Translations under genes and position numbers: made by a program | DNA from: Setophaga petechia | Taxonomy: Eukaryota; Chordata; Aves; Passeriformes; Parulidae | NCBI GenBank assembly: GCA_024362935.1 | Contig: JANCRA010000005.1 | Span: 21,715,235 to 21,779,234, forward strand | DNA: 64,000 nucleotides | Reading direction: 5' to 3' | The notes under the pieces: generated by a model | The model's input: the letters and a program-made list of their open reading frames with translations, nothing else | The model's database searches: none | Told to the model about the DNA's origin: nothing | Shown here: positions 27,701 to 35,280 of the stretch, in pieces | How the letters are laid out: every line of letters begins with the position of its first letter | Position numbering within the stretch: the stretch's first letter is position 1

Positions 27701-29823
27701 TAAAACTTTCATCAGGTACCTGTGGAATGTTAAATGCCTCTGACACTTTTCTACTAACATGGCAAATTGCTGGACCCTCTCCACCATTTAATTTGTTTTC
27801 CTTTCAGTACTTTCCTCACATTAAGAGTGAAATCATGAACATCTGTATGATGGTATATTAAAAAGTGATGGAGCAATGCTCTGCTATGTTAACCATTCTG
27901 ACTGTATTTCAAGTGACAACAGAAGTACTCACAGCTTCATTAAAAGGAAAACAAAAATATCAACAGTATATTTCAAAACAGTTAATTTCCCCACAGAGTA
28001 CAGACATCTGTCACAAATGCTGGTGAAAAATCACAATTGATTACTGAACAACCTATCCAGTTATTCTGCCCCTGACCTTGCTATCACCACAGTTGCAACT
28101 TCTACACATAAAACCATACATTGAAGCTTTTCTAATCGACCTGATGAATGGAACTTTGCATCAGTGACATCTTCCATTACATGGGACTTTAACAATTAGT
28201 TATAACTGAATTGTGTAATCAAGGCAGCTTCATATTCATTCCCATTTCAGGCTCTCTAAACAAATACTTGCCCTGCAGTTTCTCACTATCTATTATGCAG
28301 TATTGGTATTTTTTAAATGACTAAACAGTAAGGGGAAAAATTATAACAATTTCTCTGATGTGCAGAATCTCTACTACTGGAATAATTACCAAAATAATTT
28401 AAAATTTCATGAGAGTATTTTACCTAATGTGAGAGAAATATATGGCCAGCAAAAAGGACACATATTTCTAAACAAAAAAAAACTAACAAAACACCAAAAA
28501 GCAAACACATACCTTATCTATTTTCTCTAATACTTCTACAGTGGAAGGCTTTGCCTGCTTACAAGGGAAAGAACAAAGATATTAATCTCACTTTTAAAAA
28601 CTCAGTATTTTGTGGATTACTGTACATTAACAGTTTCCTAATAAAAAGACATAGCATAATAGATTAATAAATTATCTATTTTGCATAAAGGTAAGAAGTT
28701 TTCCTACTTTAGTGGGACAAATAGAAAGGACTGTAATGAATCACTATTTTACAGCTGGCATTACTCTAACCTGAAAGCTCCTCTCCTACATCACAAAAAA
28801 TGAAAATCTATAATGCTTCCACAGCAATAATGAATGTGTAGGTGGAAAGCAAAACAAGAACAGAATTGATGAGTGGCAGAAATAGGCAAAACACAGAATA
28901 TAGAGAGGAAGTCCTAATCTGAGTACTCCAGCTTTTTACTACTATTCATTCCTTTTAAGGACACATGGTATAAATAAATCATAAGCACCTGCAAATAAGG
29001 GCTGTCATCATCAGTAAAATTCCCTATAGGAGTAACTGGAAATCCACCTTCTAGGAATCTTTCCTAATTTCTGAGAATTATCAAGCCACAATCTTTCCCC
29101 ATCCTTCACACTACAAATTCAAAAGCCATAGCTCACACTGCATCACCCTGAAAGTGAGCTTCTATTACACAAAACTGACACTCCACTTGAAGTTTCACCT
29201 TTAATGAGTTTTGTATGGAAGACTCTGCAGCCAATTGCTAATAAGCAAAGGCAAACCTAGACTCAAGCAACTCACACCTGCCAGGAGAGTAGTCAAAAAC
29301 TTCATGCCTCTTCTTCCTCATAAACTCAGTACACCACTCAACAACCAATAGAGCAGACAGGAAGACAGACTTGTACAGGAGTAAGTAGCTACCAAACCAT
29401 TTGTTAAAACAGCCAGAAATGTATTCTGCACATACCCATTTTTACCTAGGTCACCAACCCATCAAGTCACAGATGCTGCAGCTTCTATCCCAATGATGCA
29501 CAACAACAGTATTTAGATTTACAGAAAGAATTAAAACTGTATTTTTTTAAGTTAATGAAGCCAGTGCCAGACTGGTACTGTGAAGGAAATGAAGGACAAG
29601 AGCAGAGTTCCACAGCTTAGTGATTTAGCAAAGAATACTTTTGGTCGTGGTATCTCTCGCTACTGAACTTTAATGACATACTCACAGGACAAGTTCAGCA
29701 CTAGCATTCAGCCAGCATTTATAGTCAACATGTCCCAGATACTACCTACCATCTTCTGGACTAAAGGTTATTACATTGTTACACAATGTTACTTACCCTC
29801 CATCTTGAAATTAATCCACCCAT
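700..29823 (-). CDS. LNPK: LNPK (Lunapark), ER junction protein; ten coding exons, 3' end off window
   Basis: Lunapark stabilises three-way junctions of the tubular endoplasmic reticulum and acts against atlastin-driven fusion. Joining ten exons (29823-29797, 28554-28513, 27340-27153, 23858-23800, 20585-20545, 14458-14378, 14291-14240, 7315-7097, 1581-1476, 770-700) gives about 295 residues with no frame break. In order: MGG start (N-myristoylation type), coiled coil about 16-43, membrane segment about 46-66, short loop with LPDEW, second membrane segment about 74-98, basic and coiled-coil stretch about 99-140, Pro/Ser-rich disordered region about 147-236, then the conserved segment leading to the zinc finger, of which only the first CxxC (C277, C280) is inside the window. 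The human protein is about 428 residues, so roughly the last third (second CxxC and acidic tail) lies to the left. Identity rests on long matches to vertebrate LNPK, such as EFREKNQRLQKLWVGRL, EIRQRTAAQRN and EYLVGDGPQNR. Confidence 0.97.
771..1475 (-). other. LNPK: LNPK intron 9
   Basis: 705 bp between two firmly placed exons. AT-rich, no recognisable element. Confidence 0.85.
1476..1581 (-). CDS. LNPK: LNPK coding exon 9
   Basis: 106 bp: two bases complete Gly, then 34 codons LHPPGPPLARPVLPRERG followed by VVDRVIEYLVGDGPQN, then AG of Arg. Acceptor GTTCTAG, donor GTAAATG. It is conserved with human LHPPGPPLARPILPRERGALDRIVEYLVGDGPQNR. This segment precedes the C4 zinc finger that mediates Lunapark self-association. 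Confidence 0.95.
1582..7096 (-). other. LNPK: LNPK intron 8
   Basis: 5.5 kb intron. The only recognisable content is the CR1 copy at about 3628-4012. The rest is AT-rich single-copy-looking sequence with short chance open frames. Confidence 0.85.
3628..4012 (-). mobile_element. CR1 LINE fragment (reverse orientation)
   Basis: Reads, on the plus strand, as the complement of the avian CR1 3' region: AGTCCAATTCCTGGATC, GCACAGGACACCCC, CTTGAACTCTGTCAGGCT, CCAACCTAAACCTCCCC, GTCACTGGCCACCAG and CAGGCTGAACAAATC occur in the expected order. Heavily 5'-truncated, as is usual for CR1, and diverged by substitutions and small gaps, so it is old. The 5' limit may reach about 4075. Open frames over it are not host genes. 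Confidence 0.9.
7097..7315 (-). CDS. LNPK: LNPK coding exon 8 (Pro/Ser-rich linker)
   Basis: 219 bp, 72 codons plus split codons at both ends, acceptor CTTGTCAG, donor GTAAAC. It starts EIRQRTAAQRN and ends SNVLPRRPGSPATSVPGMG. Both ends are strongly conserved in vertebrate Lunapark, while the middle (STPPPATPKQGSPKSSVPAS...) is low-complexity Pro/Ser and differs from mammals. Mitotic phosphorylation of this linker is known for mammalian Lunapark and several Ser-Pro sites are present here. The open frame extends beyond both splice sites; that extra sequence is intron. Confidence 0.96.
11742..11769. repeat. Perfect 12-bp inverted repeat, 4-bp loop
   Basis: TTCCAAATAAAG at 11742-11753 is followed by TAAG and then the exact complement CTTTATTTGGAA at 11758-11769. 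As RNA from either strand it would fold into a tight AU-rich hairpin. It also places an AATAAA hexamer on each strand. Confidence 0.9.
11967..12028 (-). mobile_element. CR1 3'-end tip (reverse orientation)
   Basis: The sequence TCATAGAATCACTTAGG then TTGGAAAAGACCTTTAAG, then GATCAT, is the complement of the highly conserved CR1 3' terminus. Only about 60 bp remain, either a severely 5'-truncated insertion or a remnant. Confidence 0.85.
13477..13507. repeat. Perfect 12-bp inverted repeat, 7-bp loop
   Basis: TTAAAGTGTGAG at 13477-13488 is matched exactly by CTCACACTTTAA at 13496-13507, with a 7-base loop. It could be a decayed palindromic transposon end or simply a hairpin in the LNPK pre-mRNA. 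Confidence 0.9.
14240..14291 (-). CDS. LNPK: LNPK coding exon 7
   Basis: 52 bp, 17 codons plus one base, acceptor AATTGACAG, donor GTAATAG. It reads E-T-E-L-P-S-A-G-T-S-A-T-P-R-P-G-Q, matching human ECEPPSAGAAVTARPGQ with several changes, as expected for the start of the disordered Pro/Ser-rich linker. The trailing G joins AA of exon 8 to make Glu. Confidence 0.92.
14292..14377 (-). other. LNPK: LNPK intron 6 (86 bp)
   Basis: Very short intron between exons 6 and 7, GTGAGTC...TTGACAG, with possible branch-point sequence TTAATCATTAAT close to the acceptor. At this size exons 6 and 7 probably behave as one unit in splicing by intron definition. Confidence 0.9.
14378..14458 (-). CDS. LNPK: LNPK coding exon 6
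   Basis: 81 bp, exactly 27 codons, phase 0 both sides, acceptor TTTCCAG, donor GTGAGTC. It reads LEEVMEKETYKNAKLILERF followed by DPESSAK. It forms the end of the second coiled coil and is highly conserved; human has YKTAKLILERFDPDSKKAK. It is separated from the next exon by only 86 bp. Confidence 0.95.
14459..20544 (-). other. LNPK: LNPK intron 5
   Basis: 6.1 kb of AT-rich sequence. No transposable element, exon or RNA gene recognised. Confidence 0.85.
20545..20585 (-). CDS. LNPK: LNPK coding exon 5 (microexon)
   Basis: 41 bp: two bases complete Asn, then D-A-L-E-D-L-K-S-Q-K-K-K-I, ending in phase 0. Acceptor CTTCTTTTAG, donor GTAAGTAAA. It matches the vertebrate segment NEALDDLKSQRKKI with conservative changes. 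It lies in the second cytosolic coiled-coil region after the membrane helices. The exon is too short to be found by open-frame length and was located by its splice sites and protein match. Confidence 0.94.
20586..23799 (-). other. LNPK: LNPK intron 4
   Basis: 3.2 kb AT-rich intron. Nothing recognisable beyond splice signals. Confidence 0.85.
23800..23858 (-). CDS. LNPK: LNPK coding exon 4 (second membrane segment)
   Basis: 59 bp. One base completes Ile from exon 3, then 19 codons run I-W-C-I-R-T-L-L-I-F-F-F-S-K-R-T-E-R-N, then one base of the next codon. Acceptor TTTTTTTTCTAAAG, donor GTAAGTAC. The stretch ends the second membrane helix and is followed at once by basic residues (KRTER), consistent with the cytosolic side. 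Human has IWSIRTVIIFFF, so S to C and V to L changes are seen. Confidence 0.95.
23859..27152 (-). other. LNPK: LNPK intron 3
   Basis: 3.3 kb AT-rich intron splitting the second membrane segment. Nothing recognisable beyond splice signals. Confidence 0.85.
27153..27340 (-). CDS. LNPK: LNPK coding exon 3 (coiled coil, first membrane segment)
   Basis: 188 bp, 62 codons plus two bases (AT), acceptor TTTGCAG, donor GTAAGT. It encodes residues about 24-85: the coiled coil with EFREKNQRLQKLW, then a hydrophobic run LLLYSSVLYLITCLIVYLW forming the first membrane helix, the short LPDEWTAR turn, and the start of the second helix (MTLPFFAFPL). It is the most conserved exon in the window and clinches the family assignment. 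Confidence 0.97.
27341..28512 (-). other. LNPK: LNPK intron 2
   Basis: 1.2 kb AT-rich intron. No element recognised. Confidence 0.85.
28513..28554 (-). CDS. LNPK: LNPK coding exon 2
   Basis: Forty-two bases, 14 codons, phase 0 at both ends: A-K-P-S-T-V-E-V-L-E-K-I-D-K. The acceptor is a pyrimidine-rich run ending GTAAGCAG and the donor is GTATGTG. Human has T in place of the first A. This begins the N-terminal cytosolic coiled coil. An upstream AG six bases earlier would add no in-frame advantage, so the CAG|GCA border was chosen because it continues exon 1 in phase 0 and gives the vertebrate protein length. Confidence 0.93.
28555..29796 (-). other. LNPK: LNPK intron 1 (between coding exons 1 and 2)
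   Basis: 1.24 kb AT-rich intron. No element recognised. Confidence 0.85.
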
Positions 29824-29826
29824 CTT
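29797..29826 (-). CDS. LNPK: LNPK coding exon 1 (initiator exon)
   Basis: Reads M-G-G-L-I-S-R-W-R: nine codons from an ATG at 29823-29821, followed directly by a consensus GTAAGT donor at 29796. The vertebrate protein begins MGGLFSRWR, so this is a match with F5 replaced by I. The start has a good context (AAG before ATG, G after). The upstream border is inferred from an AG at 29828-29827, which would make the exon only 30 bp with 3 bp of leader; the polypyrimidine tract there is modest, so that border is less sure than the donor. Gly2-Gly3 is the myristoylation-type N terminus known for Lunapark. Confidence 0.88.
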
Positions 29827-32800
29827 CTATTGTGGACAAATGTTGGCAGAGCTATCAATCTTCTACTAGAATTCACAGCTAGAAATAAAGCATTAAGCAC
29901 TTAGGAGTAATCTAACAACATAGTCAAAGATTCTCCAATTCATTCCACCATCTTAAGACATCAAAATATTGTCTAAAGCCATTGTCTAGTTATCTACCTA
30001 TGTGCTATCTTTAAATTCAGTTTTCTGATTCATAAGCCACCCTCTAAATCAGTTGATCAGCTCAGATGTGGCCAAAGTTATTTTGGAAATACTTAACTAG
30101 CAGGGAGTTCTCAGAAACACAGGCACAAATGAACTGCAAAAAGAGCCACCAAAATACTCCAGCAGAAAAACAATTGTAAAAACTTAGTATTGGGCACAAT
30201 TATTTAAGATACTGATTTCCAGTTATTTCCTCTGCTGCCCCTAAGCATAGCTGAATATTCCTTTTTCGTTGCAACTCTAGGCATTCAGCATTAACACCCT
30301 GTTAACATCTCATCCTGTTCATGAGAAAATTTCTCAAATAAATCTATTTCCTTTTCATGCTCTCACCAACAAGAGTATGTCGTGTGCTCAGTTTTAAGTT
30401 CAAAGAACCAGTTTCAAAGATTTCATTTGCTGTACAAATGCACTACATTGGCAGGTCTTCCCTGCACAACTCACAATAACCCAGTCATCAGCACATCAAA
30501 TGACTCTGAAACAATTCCAAAGGGGCAAGAGCAGCTCACCTCACCCTACACAAGCCTGGAACCCATGAACAACACTAATTTGATGATCTGGGTCTAAGCT
30601 CCTGAAACAAAATTGTAGCAACATCCCATTAGAAGACAGTTGAATCAACTGAACCTTAGGATGGCAGACTTTCTCTCCATCCATTTAATATACAAGTTTT
30701 TTACCTATTTAACAAAAAAGTAATCAGTTCAAAACAACCCTGACAGTAAACTAATGCTCAATCCCAACCAGGACTCAAACCTTTTTCATTCTGGAATGAA
30801 ACACTAACACTCGTTAAAACAAAGCAGTTATCTAGCCAGACAGAAATATAAGTGATCATTATCTTGCTTATTAAGTTTCCTTTGGCCAAAAATGGAAAGA
30901 CACATTTCAATCCAAATTTGTTCTCAAATTGTCTGAGGCCTCTAGAGCAATTTAATATGTACAGGATATGCACTGCTCACTAGCACAAGCACTGCTGTAG
31001 TCTGGTAACCTCCCCACCTTTCAAGAAAGCCAAAGACTTCAGAACTATAGGCCCTACTAGTTTCAGAAACCAACCCTTAAAGATAAGGAAATCCATATCA
31101 GAAATGCCACGAGAACGAAGCTAGAACAGATGGGCAAATTAGCTCTGCTGCTGCCAAATGAGTAGCACCAAAGGCTGAGATATAGAAAAAGCAATTACCC
31201 CTTGAACTCGAACAAATTCTCAAAATAATCACTACTGCAGCAACTCACCTCAGTAAAACAGCAGTCTTTTCTTTTAAACACACAATCTAGCACCAAGAAT
31301 TTTACACAACTGTGACTTTGCAGACACAGGTGACCCTCTGCATGATGGGTATTGCAGTAGATCTGAGCCTACACTTTCTAGCCAGATATTTCTACAGACA
31401 CAGATAGCTTTTACATTGTTTTGCAATGAAGATACTGTGTCAAATAGTCAATTGAGAAGTCTGTAAAGCCAGCACAAGGCTCACAAATCTAGCTTGTTTC
31501 CCTAGCATTGCCACTGCCCTTAGGAGCAATGGTGGCTCTCAATTGTGGACACAGAGAGACACAGAGATGCTCACATGGCATTTGTGTGTGCCATTTTCCT
31601 TCAAAACATAGTTTGAGAACCTCTCCACTGGAAGTGTTAGAGGATCTTTTGGGAACAAATGATCCATGAGCTACTGGTGACTCTGACTTATAGCAATAAC
31701 ACATTCACAGTGCTATTGCTACACAAGGCTTTTGTAAATATCTGGTAAGCTTGGAAGAGAACAGGTTTGACAAGTGTCACTATGCATCTGATTTTACAGG
31801 AGCTGTGATGATGACAGGCTTCACAGATGCTGCTCTGCAAGTCTGCAATACTACCAAAACCCTTCCCCAAAGAGGTATTAAGGGATTAGGGCCACTGGAC
31901 TCACATTTACAGTTTAGTCACTGAATCCTCAGTGCGGAGGTGGAAAATTTTCTATGATTACTATGGAGTGCCTCAGATGCTTTCCTCCTTCCCCTCTTCT
32001 TGACATGACAACACAAATTGTCTTCAATTTGTCTTCAACTGCTTCAAGCTCTCCTCCTTCCTCCTCACCTGCCACTCCACATACCTACCACTAAGATCTA
32101 TCCTACTCCTCATGGCAAGAGATCATCCACAAGTTACTTCCTTCCCATGCTCTACACAGGACTTTTCCCTTCTGAAGGCTGCACTCTAGCACTGAGCTGT
32201 GCCTTGCACTGACTAAGCAGTAGAACAGTTGGACTTACTTCCACACATTATCACTGATGCAATACACAAGTAAGATAACTGCAACATGTCCTAGGCTTAA
32301 AACTGACAAAAGAAGCATTAAAAACACTGAACAGAGAAGTTTAAGAAAACCCTACTATCAATTTTATTACCTCTCAAAAAATATTTATAGCAGGTCCTCT
32401 ACTCCCAAAACATTTAAGTTATTTATTAAAAAGCAGAAGTGCCAGACTAAGAGACCAGAGCAGAAAAAGCTTCTCCTTTGAATGAGGCAAAAATCCACTA
32501 AGACATCCACACCCATCCACCCAGGTGGAGAAAATAGCTTCATGATCTCATTACACTTTTATCAAGTCAGTCTCAAATTTCTTAAGGCTTGTTAATGTTT
32601 TACAGGTTAAAAGTTCTCCAAAAATTCAGTCTCCCAATAACTGACATGCTGAAATTCAAGACTGAATAACATAAAGAGAAGACATAGTACGAGGAAAAAA
32701 AGGAAGTTAGAAACTTGTAGTCAAGGCCTTGCATACAGTCATACAGACCTCTCCCCTTAAGGAATGGGCAATGCTTTTGAAATAGGTTTTTTTTGGAAAC

Positions 32801-33271
32801 TTAGTCATTCCACTTTCTGTAAGTATTTTTAGATATTTATCACTACAAAGAACACAAATTCTACCATTCAAATTGAATCTCTAGTTCTGCTCACAGTTTG
32901 CTCAAAATATACTGACCTCAGAAACTTCCACTGTGATCATAAAAAGTTTCTCCAGCTGAGCGCCGCGGACAAGGAAACAAGCAAACCTAAGCCAGGAGCA
33001 TCACCCACCACCTACTGCTAGCCTGTCCTAGGACGCCTAAGTTACAACAAAACACTAAACTTTTTTCCATTTAAACTTCATTTCCGGCTTTTTCCGTCTG
33101 GCAGCATCCCCCAAAAGTCCTATGCTTTGCAGAGCCTTAATTAAAAACGCAAATTAGGTCCTACACGGACTGCACAGCGCCGGAGCGAGAAGTGGGTGGG
33201 TCGGGCGCTCTTTTTTGAAACCCAACCCCAGCGGGCTGCGCGAGGGGCGGCCGGCGCGGGCCCGGCGGGCA

Positions 33272-33381
33272 CTGCCAGAGGTCAGAGGAGCCCCCGGCTC
33301 CCCGAGGGCGCTGCCAGAGGTCAGCGGAGCCCCCGGCTCCCCGAGGGCGCTGCCAGAGGTCAGCGGAGCCCCCGGCTCCCC
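33272..33381. repeat. 39-bp tandem repeat, about 2.8 copies
   Basis: Units begin with CTGCCAGAGGTCAG at 33272, 33311 and 33350. Units 1 and 2 differ at one base (GGTCAGAGG versus GGTCAGCGG), and the third is cut after about 32 bp. The period is a multiple of three, so overlapping frames show a 13-residue repeat (GEPGAPLTSGSAL on the minus strand), but nothing else supports translation. Near-identity implies recent expansion; it is a likely length polymorphism at the promoter. Confidence 0.95.
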
Positions 33382-33493
33382 GGCGGCCACAGCCGCACCG
33401 CTGCCGCTTCCGCCCAGGCGCCCGCCGCCCTTCCCGCAGCCGGGGGCTTCCCCCACCGAGGCTGCACCGCGGCCCGCCCGCCCCGCTGCCCGG

Positions 33494-33526
33494 AGGGAGA
33501 GGGAGAAGGAGAGGGAGAAGGAGGGG
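33494..33526. repeat. Purine microsatellite (GGGAGA/GGAGAA)n
   Basis: About 33 bp of uninterrupted G/A with GGGAGA and GGAGAA units on the plus strand, next to the LNPK start region. Confidence 0.9.
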
Positions 33527-33644
33527 GCACCTGCCGCCCTGCTCCGCTTCCCGCCCCAGGGCCGGTACCTGAGTGCTCCTATGGGGAGCGCCGGGCGCCC
33601 CTCACCCGCCACCCCGCGCCCCTGTCCCACCGCGGAGCCGCTCG

Positions 33645-33703
33645 GGGCCGGGCCGCGCATCCCCCGCCATCGCGTACCTGCCGCGGGCCGGGCCGCGCAT
33701 CCC
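33645..33703. repeat. 19-bp direct repeat spaced 40 bp in LNPK exon 1 region
   Basis: GGGCCGGGCCGCGCATCCC occurs exactly at 33645-33663 and 33685-33703. The YY1-type site and the first candidate splice donor lie between the copies. Confidence 0.9.
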
Positions 33704-33720
33704 GCCCGCCGCCAACGCCG
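33678..33720 (-). other. LNPK: Candidate LNPK noncoding exon 1
   Basis: Inferred only. The CAG|GTACGC donor lies at 33678, just downstream of the CCAAT and GC-box sites and just upstream of a YY1-type site, the usual arrangement around a CpG-island start. The 5' limit is a guess from CCAAT spacing. The alternative donor at 33569 would give a longer exon. RNA reads would settle it. Confidence 0.35.
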
Positions 33721-34080
33721 CCGCAGGAGGAGCGCGGCGCCCGGGCGCTGCTCCCACCAGGCCCCGCGCGGCCGCGGCAGCCAATCAGCGCCTCGCTGCC
33801 GCGGGGCGCGCTGGAGCGGGGCGGAGCCGGGCCGGGGCCGGGCCGGGCCGCGGGAGGGCGGTGGCTGTGGCGGGGCTGGGCGGCGGTGCTGCGCTACGGT
33901 GCCCGCTCCGCTCCGAACAGTACCGGATCCGGCCGTACAGTGCCGTATTGTACTCGGCCGTGCCGCTCCGCTCCGTACCGCATCGTACCCGACGGGGCCG
34001 TGACATGCCGATGCGCCGCTCCCGCCGCTCTTCGCGGCCCGTCCCGGCCCGGGCAGTGTCCCGGGTGGCTCTGCCCAGCT

Positions 34081-34733
34081 AAGTTCAGGCGGGCAATGTC
34101 GGAACGCGCTCACCGTCTTCTTGCGGCTCTCGCTGATGTCTGTTACAGAAAATAAAGGTGTTTTAAGGCAAAACCGGAGGAACGTGAGGGCCAAACTGTC
34201 GTGTGGAGGTCTGCAGGCCTCCCGACGCCGGTGCTCAGCCAAGGAGGCAGTGCTGACAAAGAGGCGCCGTGCTGCGGGTGTGCTCTGCGGGCAGAGTCCC
34301 CTGAGGGTCACAGCGCAGGGCTGCTCTCACCGACCCTTTCCTTCCAGTCGGCGTGTGTTCAATATCTTTGGAGAGAGGCTGAACTCTGAATGTCTTTAAA
34401 TCCCATTGCTGTAATCACAATGTCCTCTCCATTGGTGGTGTACTTCCATCAGCTTTCTGAGGTCGCTGGCGCTCATCCCTTGCCTCATGCCGAGAGGACA
34501 CAGGAACAGAGAATAAATACTGGCTCTGTTTGCACTTTCTGAAATGCCGTGTTCAGAAGTTTTAGCACTACAGTAACACAAGTGCATGCACATAAATGTG
34601 GAAGTCCTTCCAAGTGCTTGTAGTAAAAACTCCTATGCAAAAGCTGTATATCTTCAGCTGACCCTGCATTGTTGAAATTCTTGTATGTAACAGTGCATCA
34701 TAATGCAGCCTATAAATGTTGGGGTTTCCCAGC
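34081..34733. other. Upstream flank of LNPK promoter
   Basis: GC content falls away from the island. No exon, repeat or RNA gene recognised. Confidence 0.6.
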
Positions 34734-35280
34734 TGTGGTAGGTTTGACCCTGGTCAGGAGGTCAACCTCCTGCTCCTTCCCCCTCTGGAAGATGACTGGG
34801 AAAAGTCAGAGAGCTCATGGGTTGGGTTAAAGGAAAGTTTAATAAATGAATGAAAGAAAAAAAAAAAAAAAAAAAAGGTGATGCAAGGGAAATAACTAAC
34901 CACTTCCCACAAGCAGACTGATACCCAGCAAGTCTTCCAGCAATTGATAATTCTGGAAGACAAACCCACTCCCACCTTCTTATTCTGCAATCCCAGTTTT
35001 ATTGCTGAGAATGACATTATGTGGTATGGAATACCCTCTTGGCAAGTTTCAGTGTGCTGTCCTGGCTGCTTCCTCTCCCAAAATTGTTGCCTACCCCCAG
35101 CCTACTCTCTAAGGGAGCCGAGAATGAGAAAAGGTAAAGCCTCAATGCTGCGCAAGTCCTGTTCAGCAAAGGCCAAAACATTGCTGTGTCAGCTGTGCTG
35201 TTCTAGTCACAGAATACAAAACACAGCAGAATATGGGCTGCTGTGAAGAAAATTGCTTCATCCCAGCCAGACCCTGTACA
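34734..35280 (-). mobile_element. ERVL-type LTR, minus orientation
   Basis: Read on the minus strand it begins TGTACAGGGTCTGGCTGGG and ends CCTACCACA, the TG...CA form of an abundant avian ERVL LTR. Recognisable internal landmarks in order are TTTTCTTCACAGCAGC, GTAGGCTGGGGGTAG, GGACAGCACACTG, TATTCCATACCACATAATG, ATTAAACTTTCC (likely polyadenylation hexamer ATTAAA) and CAACCCATGAGCTC. About 547 bp, with an A-run (about 34858-34877, plus strand) expanded inside. No internal retroviral sequence adjoins it, and I could not find a matching target duplication, so it is an old solo LTR. Confidence 0.82.

Larger units (their letters stand above)
29827..33677 (-). other. LNPK: LNPK first intron (after noncoding exon)
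   Basis: 3.85 kb between the initiator exon and the proposed noncoding first exon in the CpG island. The left 3.2 kb is AT-rich with no recognised element. The right 0.5 kb is CpG-island sequence with the tandem repeats listed separately. The right border depends on which of two CAG|GTAC donors is used (33678 or 33569). Confidence 0.6.
33150..34080 (-). promoter_or_regulatory. LNPK: CpG-island promoter of LNPK
   Basis: About 0.9 kb of very GC- and CpG-rich sequence at the 5' end of LNPK, in otherwise AT-rich DNA. Visible elements: CCAAT at 33781-33785, GC box GGGGCGGAGC at 33818-33827, and a YY1-type ATGGCGG on the minus strand at 33670-33664. No TATA box is seen, as expected for a housekeeping CpG promoter. 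Two good minus-strand donors (CAG|GTACGC at 33678, CAG|GTACC at 33569) fit a noncoding first exon starting near 33.7 kb. The long open frames on both strands here share no similarity I recognise and reflect GC-rich composition. Confidence 0.8.

Noticed and set aside
33154..34311. Long open frames on both strands of the LNPK CpG island (385 aa minus, 319 aa and 262 aa plus)
   Set aside because: GC-rich DNA with few stop codons on either strand, mutually overlapping, low-complexity Ala/Gly/Pro/Arg content, no known domain.
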